Assembly (NCBI GenBank): GCA_003344405.1
Contig: NOWV01000094.1
Location: forward strand, 186,001-250,000
Origin: Trichoplax sp. H2
Lineage: Eukaryota; Placozoa; Uniplacotomia; Trichoplacea
Direction: 5' to 3'
DNA: 64,000 nt
The notes under the pieces were generated by a model, which saw only the letters and a list, made by a program, of their open reading frames with translations, did no database searches and was not told the DNA's origin. Position 1 is the first letter of the stretch, and each line of letters opens with the position of its first letter. This document shows, in pieces, positions 60,300 through 64,000 of this stretch. The position numbers were made by a program, and so were the translations under genes.

Positions 60300-62350
60300 A
60301 TTACGCCTACCGACATTGATCGACTACTGTCCACTGTACACTGTACACAGTGTACAGGTGGCTCTAGTAGTCTAATAAGCTACAGTACTGAATAGGAAAA
60401 TGGGTTGGTAACGCGCACCGTACCGGTACATACAGTACAGTAAAAATAAATGAAAATAAAATGCATCATTGCTGGCGTCCACTTTTTACAGTGCAGCGTA
60501 CTACAAGGCATGGACAGTGAACAGTACTATACTGTAGTTACTTACTCAACAACAAACGCATGCAACTATGCAACATAATATTCTGTACTGTACAACATGG
60601 CGTCCTCCAAATCAAGTTATCGTAGAAAATATCGTAAACAATCATTTTTGGTGCGTCCATTTCACTATCCTACCTTTTTTCGCCTCTGGCCGCGACAATT
60701 TCGTAGTGGTCTTTGAAATTAGAAATTGAAAATGTCTTGATCCTTGGCAAGCTGTAGATTCTACTATTATTTCATCTTCTTGAGCATGTATTCAAAGAAA
60801 TCAATTTTGCTTACTACGTTTTTCGACGATCCTCCTTCCACATTGAAAACGTTGCACTGACGTCGCAAGGAATTTCCTGTACAGTACAATACACTGCAAG
60901 TTGTCTGCAACTTGTAGCGTCTGACGTGCGTACAGTACACTCCACTGTACACTGTACAGTGTGTACTGTAGTAGCGATGCGTATCCCATACTGTACTATA
61001 CACTACAGTGTACAGTATGGCAATATCAGAGGAGTTTATCAGCAAGGTCATCGTGCACTGTAGAAGACTGCCCTTTTCAGTACTGTACAGTACCGTTGTA
61101 TAGTACAGTACAAGTACTCTACAGTACTGCAATATTCCTCAGCGTGATACCGGCGTAACGGCGCCGTAGTATCAGGTGTACTGGCATAAATCCATGGTAC
61201 GATGTCCATGTGATCAGCGAAGGGACTGCCAATATTTTTGTTATCCTTTATTTATTTTACCCTATGGAAGGAAAGGATAGTACAGACTATAAACCCAGCA
61301 AGACGTCAAAGTAAAAAGGTCACCGTAGTCTGCAGAAAGCTTTTGTCATGCATGCAGTACAGTACACTTTCATGAAGCCAAGAAACGATCGAGCACGGAA
61401 TGATAGCGATGAACAGACCTAATGATCGTTTATTTCACTGTTTCTGCTTTCGTCGTCTCCTCATTACGGTAGGGTATTAGTACAGTACAGTATTACTGCA
61501 TTGAGTATTAGTAAATTTTTACGCGCGAAATGACAGTAGTACTCAATGGACTACATTCACAGTGTGAAAAAAGCCCAGATGAAAGAATGGCGGGAAAAAA
61601 ATTTACGTCCTGTACAGTACTCAACTCAGAGTGTACAGTACTGTACTGTAAACCAGGTTGACCAATGACCAGGTGCCATTACAGTATAGTACAGCACACT
61701 ACAGACTACCGTATGCCTACTATACTATACACTCTCCCTGTACTGTACTGTACGGTAGTCTACAGTATTCTGTACTGTAATTCACGGTAGTCGAGGGCCG
61801 TCGTAGACTCGTAGTACTGTACAAGTGTAATACACAAAACAATAATTCTATTGTACTGTAAGAGACGGACGGACTCCGACACAATCTGAAACATCGCTAG
61901 ACGATAGCCTTTTCTTGTTTTTCACTCCATTACTCACTTGTGCAATTTTAAAAGCATACTGTCAGGGGCGAATAAAGATAAAATTCCTAACCCTAACTCT
62001 AAAACTCTTAGGGTTATGAATTTTATCCTTAGTAATCCCTGCTACAGTGCACTATACAGTACAGTACTGTAAATCGTACGGATCATAAAAACAGGAAAAT
62101 GGACCATCCACTGATCCGCCCATCCGCCAACCCACTTCAAACTCCCGGCTATTTATACTCGATGGCGGTTTTTACTAGCTTTAATGAAATAGTTGATAGG
62201 CTATGTCACTAAGCTTTCCATCTGGGCCACCGTACTACAGGCTTGCAGTCTACAGCAATACTATTACTGTAGTATTTCTAGCACTCCTGTATACAGTACT
62301 ATAGTTCGTCACACTACAGTACGTAGTATGTACAGAGTACAGTACAGTAA
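60300..62350. repeat. Zone dense in GTAC/TACAGTAC palindromes
   Basis: Short tracts of CTGTACAGTAC-type sequence recur every 50-200 bases (e.g. 60330-60356, 60895-61010, 61075-61110, 61610-61800, 62050-62070, 62330-62350). The same motif is found near 700, 16560-16660, 27085-27310, 32140-32215 and 34620-34710. They are self-complementary and give many fortuitous ORFs. Confidence 0.8.
61977..62027. repeat. Telomere-motif hairpin (CCCTAA...TTAGGG)
   Basis: ATAAAATTC.TAACCCTAA at 61978-61996 pairs with 62008-62026 with one mismatch, extended by a flanking G-C pair. The loop is 11 bases. The stem holds one TAACCCTAA/TTAGGGTTA motif on each arm. Confidence 0.8.
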
Positions 62351-62425
62351 ACTGTCGGAGGGTAAAATTAGGGACTAATCAATTCTAGTCTGATATCAGA
62401 TTTCTGATGGTCTTCGCAGGAAATC

Positions 62426-63641
62426 ATGGAGAGAGAAGTAAGCCTATACCTTATACTGTACTAACCTCTGTAATCAAGGATCATAATTTAAGAGGAATTG
62501 AATACATATAATAGAAAATGGGAGACATGCCCTGCAGTCGACTTGAAGTATAACGGGCTGGGCTCAAGTAAACCGTACTTTATAACGTTACTCTTTGCTA
62601 AATAAAATATATATTATACAACACAGTATGATAGCGCCTATTCTGTACTGGTTAAGAATAGGACACTTTCAGAGATTTTTACTAAATTAAATATTAGAAA
62701 GTCATAATACGAATCGCTAAAATTTTATAGAAATACCTTTACGTCGCAGGAATTCCCCTAACAAAGTTTAAAGCGCAGTTATACAGCATTTATAATTTCT
62801 ACTACGATGGTTATTGTTCGTTCATTAATTAAGTAACTGACAACAAGTGTTCATATTTATTTACAACTAATATCAGGACACTATTACGTCTTCTATCCCA
62901 CCATATCATAATAAATAGCTTATAACTGTTAACGAGCATTTATTCTTATTTATAGAAGGTATATAATGAATGGTCAAATGAAAATCGCCTCAGCCGTGCT
63001 ATGAATCTGGGCCAACTAACTCTCAAACGAGCTCAAGAACGTAAAATTGATTGGACCAAAAAGTCTACAAATAGTTACAATCCTGTTGAAGTTTGTATAT
63101 ACAATTGTCAAATTGTCATTATGACTAATGCTACCTTATTATGCACGGATGATCCATTATCATGTTCTGACAAATGTTACAGGAACCTGTAATCTACACA
63201 AACATCGAAGATGCTTTTGCTTCGGTCATGCACTTCATGACGATGACCTCCCGACAATGCCGGCGCTATTTTAGTAGCAATAAACTGACTAGCGACTATG
63301 ACAGTTCTCACTGCTGTAAATTCCATAAACCAAAGTATACGGAGAAGCTACGAAGAAATCCGGTATGCTATATGATAGGATATCTAAAATTGTTTGCAAA
63401 TACCGTAATTTAATTACCAATATCAGTAATCTAATATAAATGAAACTACGCCTGGATAATAATATAACGAACGGTGCGTCTTAATTTATTTGAGCAGTTG
63501 CAAACTGATGAAAACGTTCGTGTCGATGTGCCCCCAGGAACATATGCCGTTACTGCAGGAAGATGGGGAGGTGAAAAAGATCATACTCACGTTGTCCACG
63601 TTGAACCTGGACAAAGTGTAGATTTGACGTTCGCTGTTTGA
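62426..63641 (+). CDS. AKIP1: A-kinase-interacting protein 1-like
   Basis: Model: 62426-62437, 62956-63090, 63183-63362, 63498-63641; 156 aa (human 210). Exon 2 has RLSRAMNLGQLTLKRAQERKIDW, matching the human block SLQRSARLALEVLERAKRRAVDW in spacing and charge.. Exon 3 has FASVMHFMTMTSRQCRRYF, like the human EFMDYTSSQC region. Exon 4 ends the protein with PPGTYAVTAG, THVVHVEPGQSVDLTF, the conserved AKIP1 C-terminus. Known role: binds the PKA catalytic subunit and NF-kB p65 and retains PKA in the nucleus. The last three exons are firm. The 12-nt first exon (ATG plus three codons, donor GTAAGC) is the least sure part, chosen because exon 2 meets an in-frame TAG just upstream and has no early ATG. 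Exon 4 could start at 63495. AATAAA follows at 63956. Confidence 0.78.
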
Positions 63642-64000
63642 TTTAGTCAACAATTTTTTTTTTAAGCAAGTTTCATTGCTCACGATTGCTGACTTGGCGA
63701 TTAGGCTAACCAATTGATGTCCTATATTGATTTAAAAATCGAATACTGTAATAACGTCTTCATTTTATGTATATTGGAACGAGATGAAATACGGTCATTG
63801 AATAACAGTTTATCGAAGGAGTAGTGTTTTGTGACACAGTCCAGCAATATAAATATAAAGATTATTACCTTTTTTGGTGTTCAGTAAATGCCTAACATTA
63901 GAATGAACACATCATTCTTCTTTCAACTATGCAATAATGTATATTTATAACACAGAATAAATAGATACCGTCAATATACAGTATGTTACTGCACTTTGCA
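63642..64000. other. AKIP1 3' region to window end
   Basis: AT-rich 3' UTR and flank. AATAAA at 63956-63961 is the likely polyadenylation signal. No further gene begins here. Confidence 0.6.

Larger units (their letters stand above)
57243..62425. other. 5.2-kb palindrome-rich intergenic stretch
   Basis: Holds the CDK-inhibitor upstream region, then sequence increasingly dense in GTAC palindromes (about 60300-62350), a telomere-like hairpin (61977-62027), and a short basic ORF at 60597-60716 of doubtful status. No recognised gene. Confidence 0.6.

Noticed and set aside
60767-61158. 121-aa minus-strand and 65-aa plus-strand ORFs
   Set aside because: Composition (Tyr/Cys/Ser/Val) comes from GTAC tracts, and frames on both strands overlap.
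1-64000. CRISPR arrays, prophage, bacterial operons, defence systems or viral genes
   Set aside because: The window is intron-rich animal DNA; tandem arrays lack the repeat-spacer pattern and no such proteins are encoded.

Overview
This is nuclear DNA from an animal. Every sizeable gene is split by GT-AG introns, mostly 80-200 bp with a few of kilobase size. The proteins align colinearly with vertebrate orthologues over their whole length, and the intergenic DNA is AT-rich and full of short GTAC-type palindromes. The slow-evolving proteins, compact genes, and the pairing of a cytoplasmic dynein-2 heavy chain (cilia) with metazoan families such as CERT, AKIP1 and a Kip/Cip CDK inhibitor suggest an early-branching animal. 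My best guess is a placozoan (Trichoplax/Hoilungia); this is inference, as no search was possible.

Layout, left to right: SDHAF4 (-, 212-508) faces PAPS synthase (+, 899-5498) across a 390-bp shared upstream region. CERT1, the ceramide transfer protein (-, 6984-15349), and NCBP1, the large nuclear cap-binding subunit (+, 18111-26006), diverge from a 2.8-kb region packed with tandem repeats. The first intron of each gene also carries its own repeat array. From 26.5 to 27.7 kb two 20-N gaps flank what looks like a misplaced or allelic contig. PIGO (-, 28132-31700) and RSL24D1 (+, 32545-33958) diverge from another short region. A near-copy of the gap contig (34271-34904) and a tRNA-Asn(GTT) (-, 35017-35089) follow. 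DYNC2H1 (+, 36444-51375; 17 exons, one of 9.16 kb) fills the middle. After 5 kb with no recognised gene come a p27/p21-type CDK inhibitor (-, 56622-57242), 5 kb of palindrome-rich intergenic DNA, and an AKIP1-like gene (+, about 62426-63641).

I rebuilt exon structures by hand from reading frame, splice sites and family conservation. SDHAF4, PAPSS, CERT1, NCBP1, PIGO, RSL24D1 and DYNC2H1 all give uninterrupted full-length proteins: about 98, 606, 655, 778, 1023, 160 and 4324 aa. The genes are unrelated housekeeping or cell-biology genes: mitochondrial complex II assembly, sulfate activation, ceramide transport, mRNA cap binding, GPI-anchor synthesis, 60S ribosome biogenesis, retrograde intraflagellar transport, cell-cycle control and PKA/NF-kB signalling. 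There is no operon-like or pathway clustering. I saw no mobile-element protein, viral gene, CRISPR array or bacterial-type system. The most unusual material is the repeat architecture, the giant dynein exon, candidate ciliary promoter sites, and the CDK inhibitor and AKIP1 gene models.
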